64,000 bases of DNA from Xenorhabdus sp014467285 (GTDB lineage Bacteria; Pseudomonadota; Gammaproteobacteria; Enterobacterales; Enterobacteriaceae). This document shows positions 11,601 through 19,069 of the stretch, piece after piece. Both the position numbers and the translations under genes were made by a program. The stretch is taken from NCBI RefSeq assembly GCF_014467285.1, contig NZ_NKHR01000002.1:248001-312000 (forward strand), in the 5' to 3' direction. Position 1 is the first letter of the stretch. Each line of letters starts with the position of its first letter. A model generated the notes under the pieces. It searched no databases. It was not told the origin of the DNA and was given only the letters and a program-made list of their open reading frames with translations.

Positions 11601-14600
11601 CAACGCCCGTTACAGAACCTTTCAGGCTTTCCTGCAAATCAGAAGTGATTTCATCAACTTCTGTCAGCTTAAAGCCATTCAGAGAAGAAACTTCCGGCAA
11701 ATTAATGGCTCCGCGCCCTTGATGGGTTCCCGATGTATTGGCTTCATCGCCATTGACCAGATAGCTGATCCCCTGACTGCCCGCATGACCTAACAATGTT
11801 TGTTTAACATTATCAAACAGCGCATCCAGTTTATTGCTTTGGGTATTGCTTTCTGCCACGGCAAGGCTATAGAAATCACCGTTACCTACCTGAATCGCCA
11901 CGTTGTTGCGGGCATAAGACGCATTGATATTCAAGCCATCACCCACACGGATGCTGGTATTACCCTTGCCTTTCATAACCGAAACATTCAGGCCGTCACC
12001 CACGCGGGTATTGACGTTGAGTTTACCCCAAGCCACATTGACGGAAACGCCATCACCGACTTTGGTATTAACGTTCAGGTCGCCATGAACAGCAGTCACG
12101 CTTAACCCGTCACCCACTGTCGTCGTGATGTTGCCCTTGCCTTTGGCTGCCGTGACCTGCATACCATCACCGACTTTGGTGACCACATTGCCTTGGCTCC
12201 ACAACGCGTTGAAGCTGTCACCATCACCGATTTGGGTTACAAGATTGACATCACCTTTGGCAAGCACAACATTGCGGCCATCCCCCACTTTGGTGATAAC
12301 GTTAGCTTTACCCCAGGCACCTGTATAATCATCACCATCACCCACATGGGTTAATATGTTAGCCTCCCCCTGAACAACGGTAACTTCCTGACCATCACCC
12401 ACTTTGGTAATGATGTTCGCATCACCTTTGGCAAAGTTATAGCGAGCACCGTCACCAGCATGGGTCATGATATTGGCTTTGCCCCAAACAGCATTGATGC
12501 CCAATCCATCGCCCACTTTGGTGATAATGTTAGCTTCACCTTTCGCAAACCCGACCGTCGTGCCATCACCAACATGCGTCATAATGTTGCCGATTTTGGA
12601 AATCAGCAGGCCCACGGTGGTTCCTTCACCCACTTTGGTCAGAATATTGCCTTTGCCAGCCAACAAGGCTGCCGTGGTGCCATCACCGACATGGGTCGCC
12701 ACATTGGCTTCAGCCGCCGCTACAACGCCCATAAAGTCATTGCCGACTTTCGTTACAATATTGGCTTTACCTAACGCCAGTACCCCCGTCAAACCATTAC
12801 CGACATGGGTCATAATATTGGCTTTGCCAAACATCGCAGACAGCGTTGTGCCATCACCCACTTTCGTCATGATGTTGGCCGTACCAGCAAACAAACCAAT
12901 ACTGGTTCCTTTTCCGACATGGGTATAAATGTTGGCTTTACCCGCCATTAATGCCGCTGTCAGGTCATCACCCACTTTGGTCAGCACGTTTGCACCGCCA
13001 ATCATGGCCGCAAAAGTGGAACCATGACCAATCTGAGTAAAGATATTGCCTTTACCAATCATGGCAGAAAGCGCGTCACCGTTACCCACTTTAGTTGCAA
13101 TGTTGCCTTTGGCGATCATCAACGCAACGCTGGTGCCGTTACCAATGTGGGTGTAAATATTGCCAAATGCCAGCATCAATGCCAGTGCATCGCCGTTGCC
13201 GACTTTAGTGAAGATATTCCCTGCACCACCCATCAGCGCCCAGGCATTGCCCATTCCGACATGGGTGAAAATATTACCAACCCCGACCATGGCCGCAATC
13301 GTTGTACCATCACCGACTTTGGTGAAGAGGTTGCCTGCCGCGCCCATGATGCCCAGCGTTTGCCCATCACCAACATGAGTCAAGACGTTGCCCAAACCCA
13401 ACATAATGCCCGTGGTATCACCATGACCGACCTTGGTTAGGATATTGGCGCCACCAAGCATAATACCGGTAGTTTTGCCATCACCAACATGTGTCAGAAC
13501 ATTGGCACCACCGCCCATGATGGCCTGTACATTTCCTTTACCCTTTTTCGTCAGGATATTGGCGCCGCCTAGCATAATACCGACAGTTTTGCCATCACCA
13601 ATATGGGTCAGGACATTGACACCACCGCCTATGACAGCCTGTACATTCCCTTTACCCTTTCTCGTCAGGATATTGGCACCACCAGCGCCACGAAACTCCG
13701 TATTACCAAACTCAGAGCTATGTTCAATAACATTAGCACCGCCAGCACCATAAAAGTAAACATTGCCACGGGTCACGTTGGATTTGATGATATTGCCGCC
13801 ACCCGCACCTGCATAATGAATATCACCAGAACTGTCACCGCTGCCCGTTGTCGATTTGAACAGATCAAGCTCACTGTATTCATGTAGATCAGGCACACGA
13901 CCGGATGTTGTGCGCACAGCGTTAACGCGGTAATGAAGATCACTCAGTGAATAGCTACCGGTTCCCATATAGTGGTAACCGTTGGCAAGGGATATATTTT
14001 CGTTCGCCAGGTTTGCTGTATGGTTACCTTCCTTATACCAGGGGCGAGCGATATATTGCAGCATTCCTGTTTTTGGATCGTTCCTCAGCTCAACCACCAC
14101 GACCTTGGTGTATTCACCAAGTTGCTTAGCATAAACATAGGTGTTCGGCGACCGGTTGGATTTTACGGCTTTTACATCAACGGTAGTTCCATCGCGGTAA
14201 ATGGCATAACCGCCCATTTTCGCGTCTGACAAAGTAATATCTGCTGCGTCAATCTGGACACCATTGCCGTAATTCACCCATTCATTTTCGGTCAGTTTTT
14301 TCTCAACCGCATAAATCGTTACCTGTTTCCGTTGTTCAACGGTCAGATTCGATAACGTGTATGCACCGTCAGCACCGACTGAATTAAAGCCACCCTGACC
14401 AGAGATATCTTGTTTTTCCAGCCCTTTGAGATGCTTGCCTTCTTTATACCAAGCCGTTGAAAAGTATCTCAGTTTGCCAGTTTCAGGATCATTTCTGAGC
14501 TGAACTTTGTTGATTTTAGTGTGAGTCCCATCCTCAAATGCAAACAGGTAAGTGTTTGGTTCCTGAGTCGATTTAAGACCTGTGATCTGATGATCGCTCC

Positions 14601-15549
14601 CAATCCATGAGCCATTCATAATGGCATTTGTCAGCACAACCTCTTCAGCCTTGGCATATTCCATCCCTTCGCTGCCGAAGTCATTGGCTGCCCCCTTGCG
14701 GGTAATTTCGTTATAGGCGCCTGCCCCCGTAAAATAGATATTACCGTGTGCAACATCGGAGTAGAGGCTATTGTACCCACCACCACCTTCAAACCGGACA
14801 TCTCCCCGGGTTTCAGAGTAGGCGTCATCTGCCTGACGTGTACGTTCAATACGGTTATAAGCACCCGCACCTTTCAGGGTTATGTTGCCAACTTTACCCT
14901 TACGAGAGAGATGGTTATATGCTCCACCTCCCGTAAAATCAATATTACCTGTTTCGACTCTGGAGCTGATGACGTTTGCAGCACCCACTCCCTTAAAGGT
15001 CACATCTCCCTGAGAGCCCTGATATTTGTCAAACCAGGTCCGATCGATCACATTGCCAGCACCTGCGCCATTAAAGGACAGATTGCCCTGATTGGTTTCA
15101 TGCCAAAGTGTATTGTATCCGCCAGCCCCATCAAACCTGATATTTCCTTTCAATCCCTTACGGTTCAAGCTGTTATAGACTGATCCACCTGCGTATGTTA
15201 TATCGCCATAATTACCGGTGTGTGTTATCGACACACCACCCGCTACACCGGCAAAGTTGATACTACCGTTGGCACTTTTATTGATTTCTGCATAGCCGGC
15301 CCCCCCTTTTACCGTCAGGTTTCCCGTAGTGTCATTGACCTTAAGATAAGCCGCTCCTGCCTCAACGATATCGTGCCCAGAGCCTGTGTAAACCGTAGCA
15401 CCAAGTGCCCCTACCTTAATATGATCATCGCCGCCGTAAGCATATATTTGACCACCAATTCCAATGGCGTCGATGACATTATCATCATCATCACCGTAGT
15501 AATTCCCCGTAACGAAGAACTCAACACTTCTCCAAAATGGTTTTCCCAT
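2680..15549 (-). CDS. rtxA: MARTX multifunctional-autoprocessing RTX toxin
   Basis: 4289 aa from the ATG at 15549, where the canonical MARTX N-terminus MGKPFWRSVE begins; the frame stays open to 15723 but that stretch overlaps rtxC. Order: glycine-rich A repeats (about residues 90-300), two related PNTY.../NDP.TG modules (about 300-570), B repeats of VGDG/ANI type (about 615-1225), an N-terminal NLIVNGDFE galactose-binding-like domain (about 1338-1480), a coiled coil (about 1483-1720), then effectors. RID has His2170 (RLGHAA) and Cys2406 (TDNCSS), the Rho-GTPase-inactivating pair. An alpha/beta hydrolase has Ser2645 (GYSMGG) and His2755. A C58-like protease has Cys2850, His2990 and Asp3009. 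The CPD (C80) has His3274 and Cys3321 and, in this family, releases effectors when inositol hexakisphosphate binds. C-terminal GD-rich calcium-binding repeats (about 3940-4170) serve type I secretion. Downstream of rtxC by 22 nt. Confidence 0.97.
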   Translation of the reverse strand: MGKPFWRSVEFFVTGNYYGDDDDNVIDAIGIGGQIYAYGGDDHIKVGALGATVYTGSGHDIVEAGAAYLKVNDTTGNLTVKGGAGYAEINKSANGSINFAGVAGGVSITHTGNYGDITYAGGSVYNSLNRKGLKGNIRFDGAGGYNTLWHETNQGNLSFNGAGAGNVIDRTWFDKYQGSQGDVTFKGVGAANVISSRVETGNIDFTGGGAYNHLSRKGKVGNITLKGAGAYNRIERTRQADDAYSETRGDVRFEGGGGYNSLYSDVAHGNIYFTGAGAYNEITRKGAANDFGSEGMEYAKAEEVVLTNAIMNGSWIGSDHQITGLKSTQEPNTYLFAFEDGTHTKINKVQLRNDPETGKLRYFSTAWYKEGKHLKGLEKQDISGQGGFNSVGADGAYTLSNLTVEQRKQVTIYAVEKKLTENEWVNYGNGVQIDAADITLSDAKMGGYAIYRDGTTVDVKAVKSNRSPNTYVYAKQLGEYTKVVVVELRNDPKTGMLQYIARPWYKEGNHTANLANENISLANGYHYMGTGSYSLSDLHYRVNAVRTTSGRVPDLHEYSELDLFKSTTGSGDSSGDIHYAGAGGGNIIKSNVTRGNVYFYGAGGANVIEHSSEFGNTEFRGAGGANILTRKGKGNVQAVIGGGVNVLTHIGDGKTVGIMLGGANILTKKGKGNVQAIMGGGANVLTHVGDGKTTGIMLGGANILTKVGHGDTTGIMLGLGNVLTHVGDGQTLGIMGAAGNLFTKVGDGTTIAAMVGVGNIFTHVGMGNAWALMGGAGNIFTKVGNGDALALMLAFGNIYTHIGNGTSVALMIAKGNIATKVGNGDALSAMIGKGNIFTQIGHGSTFAAMIGGANVLTKVGDDLTAALMAGKANIYTHVGKGTSIGLFAGTANIMTKVGDGTTLSAMFGKANIMTHVGNGLTGVLALGKANIVTKVGNDFMGVVAAAEANVATHVGDGTTAALLAGKGNILTKVGEGTTVGLLISKIGNIMTHVGDGTTVGFAKGEANIITKVGDGLGINAVWGKANIMTHAGDGARYNFAKGDANIITKVGDGQEVTVVQGEANILTHVGDGDDYTGAWGKANVITKVGDGRNVVLAKGDVNLVTQIGDGDSFNALWSQGNVVTKVGDGMQVTAAKGKGNITTTVGDGLSVTAVHGDLNVNTKVGDGVSVNVAWGKLNVNTRVGDGLNVSVMKGKGNTSIRVGDGLNINASYARNNVAIQVGNGDFYSLAVAESNTQSNKLDALFDNVKQTLLGHAGSQGISYLVNGDEANTSGTHQGRGAINLPEVSSLNGFKLTEVDEITSDLQESLKGSVTGVDTPDMESIQNSLGNDRRITSSQPRNLIVNGDFEQGATGWKSTNGIEASHSAQAYGLSVEGHGNTVSELDVSGNTHIYQDIQDLAADEEITVQFDFARRAGCSDDNGLEVWWNGEVVFAAANGDVKWQNKALTLKAKAGSNRLEFSGIGLNDGLGYVLDNVSATSLSDKSDKVIAEHMQQDKASQNALQDKERAEADKQRLAQEKDKQLAAIAGTQAQLETTDLDALNANGQAQRDAIKDEAQAVTDELMAKARGLEALDSHNTYHGESGQQWHDQFADGLLERVQTELDKASETARNQLDHSQRAATARLGDIKDAVAKSEVGVLKAEQNRQHAKQDVEEARIQAKDRENEAIRYQQQAEQAERDGKAAAQKAEQRGQNYESNYSENIEKVEKSKSHINPESTVQADGGFSEELQYLGEDLNELGSLREVLAHLPVNAGVRTRKASGGSTLTSVYTETPVSQPVSQSTDTVTEWVRNTPKISGLDLSGLKALGEEHALQKAVDISETVSATLVNLDIKTSAIDSLLNQALPFYGLRTERNLLVRESDDNESFEVRPWPDSNSDDFKTIMVEDPDDSAQVKAVERFILANYDNYDQLPEELYLAEDRIISHDQGRTRIVAEKVDGSWNYKPKTDLMSAAELQDAAYVKGKIRGDSYKNVLDALKSYENLLQTREDYDLEAVEKLTNLRHQVEGYLLGHPDSERTQALKNLLSQINVRMEESLVLVEPTLESAGKGSFSDLYSKLSNANLKDSKHLYIDEQGNFVTRGKSNIQIAMKAASAETAVEQIKAAVSREYGQSVAENVFATLQSRDLSKDGKGIDVSGLRKIHQAIEQQLSPVSATLFVWKPSDHSRLGHAALQIGQGRIQLNAEDAGEFNEKNYVSWWPKGGKSSDINHIFDVATEDYPDLRIRWRDLSQPATRNETLEQDVASEEQDKFGLHDDAHKRLIEKLQIAKGVDAKFADISDEFATTVLENPHLLQSAGIPEAFSRPFIKRLEEGGIDVFEMGKRFAETLRRAAKQSPELTEKRIANVIRQFAERELNNTRDFKTSEGDEGRVFRINLAGLDAAAMQAEWNKISQNPDGRYQLLTDNCSSIVAKVLKAGGADKVIGHTWRPKFGVWTPTELFNFAQALQEAQAEKIVKKTNRIVDEDLAALGHSDNKEKMLEKVAIDNDGTPPRDRDPLNPLARFLNDELYGEKEDRRKVHSSTQIILDAAATDGTADKVTLQGDAGRLTGYYHNAAQKNQDEQNTAKKVVLFIHGSGSSAEEQASAIQDNYKKQGVDMLAVNMRGYGSSDGHPSEKGLYQDARTMFRYLVNDRGIKPENIIIHGYSMGGAVAADLARYAERNGQSVSGLLLDRPMPSMTKAITAHEVPNPAGLTGILAKAVNGQFSVEKNLQGISKQTPIMLLTDSEGLGEAGERMRAKLIVAGYQISGEHTFYGHEASGRLMNQYAEQIVSTLSEPQRENGRVKAGLVENMIYTLFDAKSGRKELDQYSFHFTQGSSLLNNLDKLVPEIGNVLLTNGNHAESKEFLEGVCFALSARYLIEERVHGLGGGKAYLSWLTDAVKAYNDNSVNKKNDIHSVEASLLSQYRRQNIGPAIQDLLSMQYSQTQDMSGSLSMRQKANQAYGGKLKANGLTGDRIDRSLSNDIAGYESVMEKLRDVDKTTYMSFMSEDHAMAVVVHKGENQTIWSFYDPNFGIKSFDNYKDFERFMDSFHKGIITGYKSKLGYTYEASMEDNQSFYVNYNTFEKDTITQYDGVWQQARAGEQQYVLRALKEQGKAFKLSSNVTGRVVDYRDNAVTLEVTTKKGEKVLVEVESNNFKQAANLVQSNIDKVIANSVNGKFTLNVSTAIDTSDGMKKPLGDDSLKSHAQVNNQDVNSWENIVVKPQSEGSDSRFSGQIIIQTENDPVAAKAAASLASKHPDSSVIVQLDANGQYRVVYGDVGQLPSGKLRWQIVGHGRDENDITQKNTRISGYSADELALKLKKFSADFKQAGTPDHISLVGCSLIGDDKREGFARRFISALDNQGIRTTVSARSSDVAVDRVGRKYTKDAQDQWVHKLTDNKIVLGWNDKGEIESHSERVRRGISENDIVLSRVGQTDVGAKAQGAIADNAEIFHAPKQRDAVDNHSAAASSNNQLSYSGNIQLQVGDGEFTAVNWGTTNVGIKVGTGGFKSLAFGDNNVMVHIGNGDSKHSVDIAGYQALEGAQLFVGNRNVSFNAGRSNDLIVMLEKSIPTPPLVNPFDGASRISGVLQDIAGSFNSPDWLAKQDQQWTLESAKKYVSDLSGLDLTSSVDYSTLIDLDSQNERSSRGLKSDLESTLNKKYNQWLGDNGNTPEMGKTNRAEKFRRVNEKLVFNFAVGGQGADIQVTTGNWNFMFGDNIQSILDTNLGSLFGLMTQEYTSTGMAKTTFTFSPTDLPRQIKNKLLGNLVGVSADTTLADIFGVDYTPNGGIISRSNQPVDGVAILREMLEIIGEFSGDQLKAFTDRDKLLNSLKAGLKMGADGVKSFAESHGLKAKAPDENQEGRVTIDEGDKSAAETKAPQTDRAFGLTSLNLPNLFATLFNQDKRTEMESLVANLKENLTADLLNMQDKTFDFLRKSGHLQGDGDIHVSLGNYNFNWGGDGKDLGAYLGDNNNFWGGRGDDVFYSVGTSNIFAGGAGNNTGVMMGSENMMFGGAGNDVAVLAGRINYAYMGAGDDQVFVFGEGGMVEGGKGRDYIVASGNFNRIDAGEDQDYVVTIGNNNRVDLGEGNDFATVFGNYNRIDGNAGNNAIKLMGYHAMINGGTGNDHLIADAVSKFSQINGGAGDDLLVLGGYQNHFKGGMGVNRFMVSGSAIDNVVEDIKQGDKIIFNNINWQNLWFQRSGYDLVLLTHRNVRDTSAQGQFEAMGSVTFNNYFNGNRADIVTQMGDKDAQGEREYTALSANAVDSLVQAMSGFAPNMGDSGFFDSLDNQTKSTIITAWSDTTNGKSKLV

Positions 15550-15571
15550 ATATAGATCTTCTGAGTAAAAG

Positions 15572-16033
15572 TTAAATCGAAAACCACTGTACCTTGCGGA
15601 TACAGCGGTCATTTTGAATATCCAGAGTTCCCCTGACTGTGCAGGCTTTTTGCCCTTTCCATGCAGCAAATACCCGACGACGGAGATCGTGGGCAATGCC
15701 ACGGGCATGTCCGAAAGGCGCAATCATTTCTGGAAAAAAGATATGCTGACCAGAACGCCAGTCTTTCAGCGATATTTCCCGCTCTCCCGCAAGAATCGCT
15801 TCCCGACTGCTGTCAGACAAAAAAGCCCAATTACAAAAAGCAACTGGGCGTTTATGTTCATCTTCGTAATAGCAAAACTGATTAAGCTGGAATGATGGCA
15901 AGATTCGTTGTTGCCACTCAGCAACCAAATAGCGTCGGTGCAAAGGGGAATGTTGACAAAGCAACATTACCCCACCAATCATTGCCTGTATTTCAGTCGT
16001 ACTCAGTGTTGCTGATTGATGTGTGATCATCAT
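15572..16033 (-). CDS. rtxC: RTX toxin-activating lysine acyltransferase
   Basis: 153 aa, HlyC/RtxC family, matching the usual length of about 150-170 aa. In this family the enzyme moves an acyl chain from acyl carrier protein to internal toxin lysines in the cytoplasm. The N-terminal HSPLHRRY segment contains the histidine expected at the active site, and the central part (PVAFCNWAFLS, then LKDWRSGQ, IDFI-like FFPEMIAPFGH) follows the family pattern. It lies 35 nt after rtxH and 22 nt before rtxA, so the three are surely cotranscribed. ATG codons at 16033 and 16030 are both possible starts; neither has a good Shine-Dalgarno, which suggests coupling to rtxH translation. Confidence 0.92.
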   Translation of the reverse strand: MMITHQSATLSTTEIQAMIGGVMLLCQHSPLHRRYLVAEWQQRILPSFQLNQFCYYEDEHKRPVAFCNWAFLSDSSREAILAGEREISLKDWRSGQHIFFPEMIAPFGHARGIAHDLRRRVFAAWKGQKACTVRGTLDIQNDRCIRKVQWFSI

Positions 16034-16068
16034 AAGTGAGCAACCACTTGACTAGGAATGTACTGATA

Positions 16069-16464
16069 TTATTTTGATGTTTCTGAATTGCGTGTTACGC
16101 GCTTTTTAGGCTCAATGGATTCTGCAACATCAGTGGATTCTGCAACAACTGCATCAGTTTGTGCCGGTGTCTCAGTTTCATTTATTTCTGGCATAGGTAA
16201 AAAACCTGCGGCAATCAGTTTATTGATTTCAGCTTCCATTCTGGGATCTTCAAGCATGTTTTTTACCATGGAAACCATATACATAAAACCAGATGCAGGC
16301 ATATGAATAGTTTGTTTTAATTGCAATTCCTGATCACTTTCTGCCAATATGCCATTTGCCATTCGATTAGGATCTTGACCAACAAAATAAAGGGAGAACA
16401 CACCTTTGTTATAATTAACGCTTGAAATGGTTTGAACGAATTTCTCAGACATATCATTATCCAT
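16069..16464 (-). CDS. rtxH: RtxH-like conserved protein of MARTX operons
   Basis: 131 aa, first gene of the rtxH-rtxC-rtxA operon. Its place and size match RtxH, a conserved protein of unknown function found first in MARTX operons. The N-terminal 85 residues (SEKFVQTISSVNYNKG through FLPMPEI) look folded, while the C-terminal 45 are rich in Glu, Thr and Ala and probably disordered, ending in a basic KKRVTR tail. No signal peptide or membrane segment is seen. A second ATG at 16452 starts MSEKF and has GGAT upstream, so it may be the true start. Confidence 0.8.
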   Translation of the reverse strand: MDNDMSEKFVQTISSVNYNKGVFSLYFVGQDPNRMANGILAESDQELQLKQTIHMPASGFMYMVSMVKNMLEDPRMEAEINKLIAAGFLPMPEINETETPAQTDAVVAESTDVAESIEPKKRVTRNSETSK

Positions 16465-16963
16465 TAAATAAATATTGCTTTAATGTTAAAATATCATTAA
16501 AACAAAATGATTAAATCACGAATGAATTCCATATTTATTATGGTTTCATTTATAATTAAACCTCTTTACTAAGAGCGTCACTACAACTGCTTGAACTGCC
16601 TTAGTAGTGCAAATTAATCAAAAATAATTTATACAACATTGGAAAGAATGAGTATATAAAAATCTCAAACGCGATTTAAATACAAAATGACAGTAAAGTC
16701 CACTATGATAAACCAAGTGATTCACAGGCTATTTTGAACAAAAATATATCCGTTTTCTTGCTAAAATCAATATATAAACGACAAAATGTCTGTTTAGCCG
16801 CTACATTTTGTCCCAATTACCAACACTCATATCCCCCTTGATAACAGATAATATCTTTAATCGGATTTATTAAAATTATTTTAACAATAAATACCGCATT
16901 GTTTTTCAGGTTATCTCCTCGTTTTAGGGTTTAATTTTTTATTAAAAATATAGATCTACTTTG
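16465..16963. promoter_or_regulatory. Divergent promoter region of rtxHCA and rtxBDE, 499 bp
   Basis: Very AT-rich region between the two divergent toxin and secretion operons; it must hold both promoters. An inverted pair CACTAC/GTAGTG around 16577-16610 is visible. I do not see an ops (GGCGGTAG) element such as RfaH uses on hemolysin operons, nor a clear Fur or CRP palindrome. Its length leaves room for several regulators. Confidence 0.6.
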
Positions 16964-19069
16964 ATGAATGAAATAGAAAAAAAAACAATATCATTAATTA
17001 AATTAATAATAATGATATCTAATAGAAATCATCCTGCCGCATCAAATAAAAACTTAAGCGATAATGATGATTACAGCTCTGCTTTAAGTAAACTACAAAA
17101 AGAATGTAATATTAAAGTTAAGAATAAATATTCTATAAATAAGAAGTTAGAAGCCATTCCTTTACCCGCCGTTTTATTCGAAAACGACGGACAACCTTTC
17201 GTTTTGGCAAAATATGATGAACAACGGGTATTGATCCAAAGACCTCATCAGGAAGCATCTGAGATCTTAGATAAAGCAGAATTTATCAGTCTATGGAGCG
17301 GTAAGTGGTTAAAAATAAAACAAAAAAGTAGTCGGTTTAATATTCGTTGGTTTATTCCTGAGTTTGTCAGGCAAAAGAAAAACCTGACGGAGATACTACT
17401 ATTCTCTTTCGTTTTGCAAATTCTGGCACTTATCTCACCGCTGGTCGTGCAGGTTGTCATGGATAAGGTTCTTGTCCATCAGGCATTTTCCACGCTGGAT
17501 GTGCTGATTTTCGGGCTGGTGACTGCCGGGTTGATTGAAGTCATCCTGCGGGGGCTGCGCGAATATCAATATGCCCACACTGCCAACCGGATTGACATCA
17601 AACTCGGGCTGAAACTGGTTAAGCACCTGTTCGGCCTGCCCTTGCTGTTTTTCAAATCCCGTCAGGTGGGCGCGATTGTAACGCGGGTGCGGGAACTGGA
17701 AACGGTGAGGGAGTTTTTAACCGGCTCCATGTTCACACTGTGTATTGATGTCTTGTTCATGTTCGTATTTATTTATGTCATGAGCCTGCTGTCCGGTATG
17801 CTGACGCTCATTTTTCTGCTTACCATTCCCTGTTATGCCTTACTTGCATGGTGGGTTACCCCCAAAATTGAACAAGCGGTGGAAAAACAGTTTACTCATG
17901 CCGCCATTAATACCTCTTTCTTGACTGAAACAGTCGCGGGTGCCGAAACACTGAAAAGTCTGGCTGCTGAGCCTCGCTTTATCCGCCGTTGGGACAGCCA
18001 GACCGAAAAAATGGTCAGCACCAGTTATGATGTACAACAGTGGGACAATCGTTCCAGTCATCTGGTGATGCTGTTACAGAAGGTAACCAGCGCGGTTATT
18101 ATCTGGCTTGGCGCTTCAGAAGTGCTTTCACTGCACATGACGATTGGTCAACTGATTGCTTTCAATATGATGGTGAGCCATACCCAACAACCTTTATCTA
18201 AGCTGGTGCAACTCTGGGGGCAATTTATCCGTTCACGTATCGCCATTGAGAAACTGGGTGATATGCTGAATCTGCCAACAGAGCAACAATCAGGCAACCA
18301 ACACGTTACATTGCAGGGCGCGATCTCATTTTCCGATATTGTTTTTCGCTACCAACCCGATCTCTCCCCAACCATCAATCATTTCACACTGGATATCCGG
18401 GCGGGCGAAACCGTCGGCGTCGTCGGCACTTCCGGCTCTGGGAAAAGCACCCTTGCGCGTTTGCTGCTGCGGCTTTATACCCCGGAAAGCGGGATAATCA
18501 CGCTGGATGGCATTCCCTTGCAAAACTTCAATATTGAATCAATCAGGCAACAAGTCGGTATCGTGCTGCAAGAAAACTTCCTGTTCAACAAAACAGTGTA
18601 TGAAAATTTGTCCCAATCATGCCCTGATGCGCCATTATCCACCGTTATTGAAGCAGCAAAGTTAGCAGGGGCACACGATTTTATTCTCAAGCTGCCGATG
18701 GGGTATGACACGGTAATCGCAGAAGGAGGGCAATCCTTATCGGGTGGACAACGGCAGCGCTTAGCCATTGCCAGAACCCTGCTGTCAGATCCCAAGATCC
18801 TGATCCTTGATGAAGCCACCAGCGCGTTAGATGACGAATCACAAGCCATCATTCAATCCAACATGGCATCCATAGCTCAGGGCAGAACTGTCATTACTAT
18901 CGCACACCGACTCTCCACAGTGCGTCAATGTGACCGGATTATTGTGTTACACCAGGGCCAAATTACTGAACAAGGTAGTCATGAACAACTTCTGCAACAG
19001 GGTAAGCACTATCGAAAACTCTGGCAGTTACAACAAGAACTAAAACAGGAGGAGCCTGCCCATGTTTAA
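16964..19069 (+). CDS. rtxB: MARTX type I secretion ABC transporter RtxB
   Basis: 701 aa from the ATG at 16964 (a TTG directly precedes it). It is an HlyB-type inner-membrane exporter: an N-terminal C39-like domain without a catalytic Cys-His pair that would bind substrate, a six-helix membrane domain (about residues 145-430; PLVVQVVMDKVL is typical), and an ATPase domain with Walker A GTSGSGKST, signature LSGGQRQR and Walker B LILDEATSALD. Upstream of rtxD with an 8-nt overlap. In MARTX systems RtxB and RtxE are thought to form a heterodimer. The first 60 codons are more AT-rich than the rest and no clear Shine-Dalgarno is seen, so the start is the weakest part. Confidence 0.94.
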   Translation: MNEIEKKTISLIKLIIMISNRNHPAASNKNLSDNDDYSSALSKLQKECNIKVKNKYSINKKLEAIPLPAVLFENDGQPFVLAKYDEQRVLIQRPHQEASEILDKAEFISLWSGKWLKIKQKSSRFNIRWFIPEFVRQKKNLTEILLFSFVLQILALISPLVVQVVMDKVLVHQAFSTLDVLIFGLVTAGLIEVILRGLREYQYAHTANRIDIKLGLKLVKHLFGLPLLFFKSRQVGAIVTRVRELETVREFLTGSMFTLCIDVLFMFVFIYVMSLLSGMLTLIFLLTIPCYALLAWWVTPKIEQAVEKQFTHAAINTSFLTETVAGAETLKSLAAEPRFIRRWDSQTEKMVSTSYDVQQWDNRSSHLVMLLQKVTSAVIIWLGASEVLSLHMTIGQLIAFNMMVSHTQQPLSKLVQLWGQFIRSRIAIEKLGDMLNLPTEQQSGNQHVTLQGAISFSDIVFRYQPDLSPTINHFTLDIRAGETVGVVGTSGSGKSTLARLLLRLYTPESGIITLDGIPLQNFNIESIRQQVGIVLQENFLFNKTVYENLSQSCPDAPLSTVIEAAKLAGAHDFILKLPMGYDTVIAEGGQSLSGGQRQRLAIARTLLSDPKILILDEATSALDDESQAIIQSNMASIAQGRTVITIAHRLSTVRQCDRIIVLHQGQITEQGSHEQLLQQGKHYRKLWQLQQELKQEEPAHV

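Noticed and set aside
12460..13890. Series of plus-strand frames with repeated T-NV/MGH motifs
   Set aside because: Complement of the glycine-rich B repeats of rtxA, so they are shadows.
2680..15549. CRISPR-like array within the repetitive part of the window
   Set aside because: The repeats are in-frame protein repeats of varying sequence without spacers of constant length; no cas genes are present.
15550..15723. Upstream extension of the rtxA frame to an ATG at 15723
   Set aside because: The 58 extra residues lie inside the rtxC coding region and are not MARTX-like; the canonical MGKPFWRSVE start is at 15549.
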